The notes below the pieces were generated by a model. That model saw only the letters and a program-made list of their open reading frames with translations, searched no databases and was not told the origin of the DNA. This document shows positions 5,060 through 5,419 of a stretch of 5,419 nucleotides of DNA, piece after piece (the first letter of the stretch is position 1; every line of letters begins with the position of its first letter). The stretch spans positions 1 to 5,419 of the forward strand of contig JAISWM010000024.1 in assembly GCA_031270785.1 (NCBI GenBank). Reading direction: 5' to 3'. This DNA comes from Oscillospiraceae bacterium. GTDB taxonomy: Bacteria; Bacillota; Clostridia; Oscillospirales; Acutalibacteraceae. The position numbers and the translations under genes were made by a program.

Positions 5060-5143
5060 GGCGGTTCAAATTAGTTGATAATATTTTTCCCCCCCCAATG
5101 GCGGGGAAAAAAGAAGAAATTTCAACTTTTTTGAGATATGACC
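5060..5143 (+). repeat. Family I element between jag and tRNA-Ser
   Basis: It starts GGCGGTTCAAATTAGTTG and ends TTTTTTGAGATATGACC. The core is a T/C-run against GGCGGGGAAAAAAG, with extra Cs on the left side. The flanks carry a degenerate match only (TGAATTCTGT before, TGAATTTGT after), perhaps a worn target duplication. Its right end belongs to the same subtype as the half-element at 663-762. Confidence 0.85.
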
Positions 5144-5164
5144 GTGAATTTGTTGTGTTTAGGG

Positions 5165-5253
5165 GGAGAGATGTCCGAGTGGTTGAAGGAGCTAGTCTTG
5201 AAAACTAGTGATTTCGAAAGAAACCAAGGGTTCGAATCCCTTTCTCTCCGCCA
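5165..5253 (+). tRNA. tRNA-Ser (anticodon UGA)
   Basis: The acceptor stem GGAGAGA (5165-5171) pairs with TCTCTCC (5243-5249), followed by discriminator G and an encoded CCA (5251-5253). The anticodon stem CTAGT/ACTAG encloses loop CTTGAAA, giving anticodon TGA at 5199-5201. A long variable arm (TTTC/GAAA) is typical of the serine class, and the T arm AAGGG-TTCGAAT-CCCTT is intact. At 89 nt the size fits. It would decode UCA and UCG/UCU by wobble. No strong promoter of its own was found, so it may be read from jag. Confidence 0.98.
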
Positions 5254-5257
5254 GTGT

Positions 5258-5282
5258 GGCGTTAGTTAAGGGAACTGACGCC
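5258..5282 (+). other. Stable hairpin after tRNA-Ser
   Basis: GGCGTTAGTT (5258-5267) pairs with AACTGACGCC (5273-5282), ten pairs including one T-G wobble, around loop AAGGG. No T-run follows, so it is not a complete terminator by itself. It starts four bases after the tRNA CCA and could mark the 3' trailer for processing. Confidence 0.6.
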
Positions 5283-5292
5283 GAAGATTGAA

Positions 5293-5334
5293 ACATTTTG
5301 AAACCTTGCCTTGGTTTTGAAGTGTTTTTTGTTT
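5293..5334 (+). terminator. Intrinsic terminator
   Basis: ACATTTTGAAACC (5293-5305) pairs with GGTTTTGAAGTGT (5313-5325), 13 pairs with some wobbles, around a TTGCCTT loop. TTTTTT follows at once and then GTTTG. This is a classic rho-independent terminator and most likely ends the transcript containing tRNA-Ser, and perhaps jag. Confidence 0.85.
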
Positions 5335-5347
5335 GCTGTGAATCCGC

Positions 5348-5419
5348 AATTATTAATACCATTTTGTTTTAACCTGATGAAGCGCACCTTTCATTTTGAC
5401 TTTCTTCCCTGCCGAAAGA
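5348..5419. repeat. Possible type III repeat half, cut by window end
   Basis: TTAATACCATTTT resembles the reverse complement of the type III arm seen twice in the tandem array (AATTGGTATTA). The window closes in CTTTCTTCCCTGCC, which looks like the opening arm of a core hairpin. The match is partial and the rest is out of view. Confidence 0.3.

Overview
The window is AT-rich (about one third G+C, estimated by eye) and looks like a low-GC Clostridia/Firmicutes chromosome, possibly an Oscillospirales/Ruminococcaceae relative. The grounds are the conserved gene order rpmH-rnpA-yidD-yidC-jag, an L34 with the KKEHGFRKRM core, AGGAGG-type ribosome binding sites, TTG starts, and SigA-type promoters. 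The genus cannot be read from the sequence.

Layout: 1-259 is packed with palindromic repeats. A small orphan gene (262-513, minus) follows, with a near-consensus promoter at 564-592. From 514 to 992 there is no gene on the plus strand: this stretch holds the orphan's promoter, a chimeric palindromic repeat, a consensus promoter (815-843), and a leader that carries a worn repeat copy. Then come rpmH (993-1127), rnpA (1170-1526) and yidD (1507-1737, overlapping rnpA). The 717 bp from 1738 to 2454 hold no gene and are almost entirely repeats. yidC (2455-3369) comes next. It meets tail to tail, with a 4-bp overlap, an unrecognised 240-residue gene on the minus strand (3366-4088). After its promoter and another repeat comes jag/khpB (4364-5023), then another repeat, tRNA-Ser(UGA) (5165-5253) and an intrinsic terminator.

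The plus-strand genes form the classic ribosome/RNase P/membrane-insertion cluster. L34 goes to the 50S subunit, RnpA is the protein part of RNase P, YidD and YidC help insert membrane proteins, and Jag/KhpB is an RNA-binding KH-R3H protein. Here the usually compact cluster is opened up by repeats and by a gene facing the other way.

The most notable content is a set of palindromic mini-elements. Family I (about 85-90 bp) has ends like GGTxGTGG...CACGACC, arms containing TTGATAATATC and TTTCAACT, and a GC-rich C-run/G-run core hairpin. Two copies are flanked by perfect direct repeats (GGTCTTTTG and GTATATCG), as expected of transposed, non-coding MITE-like units. Family II (about 100-118 bp) is bounded by TATAGCTGTT...AACAGCTATA. 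A third type (III) is seen mainly as half-elements. Several copies are chimeras joined at the core hairpin. No transposase is visible in the window.
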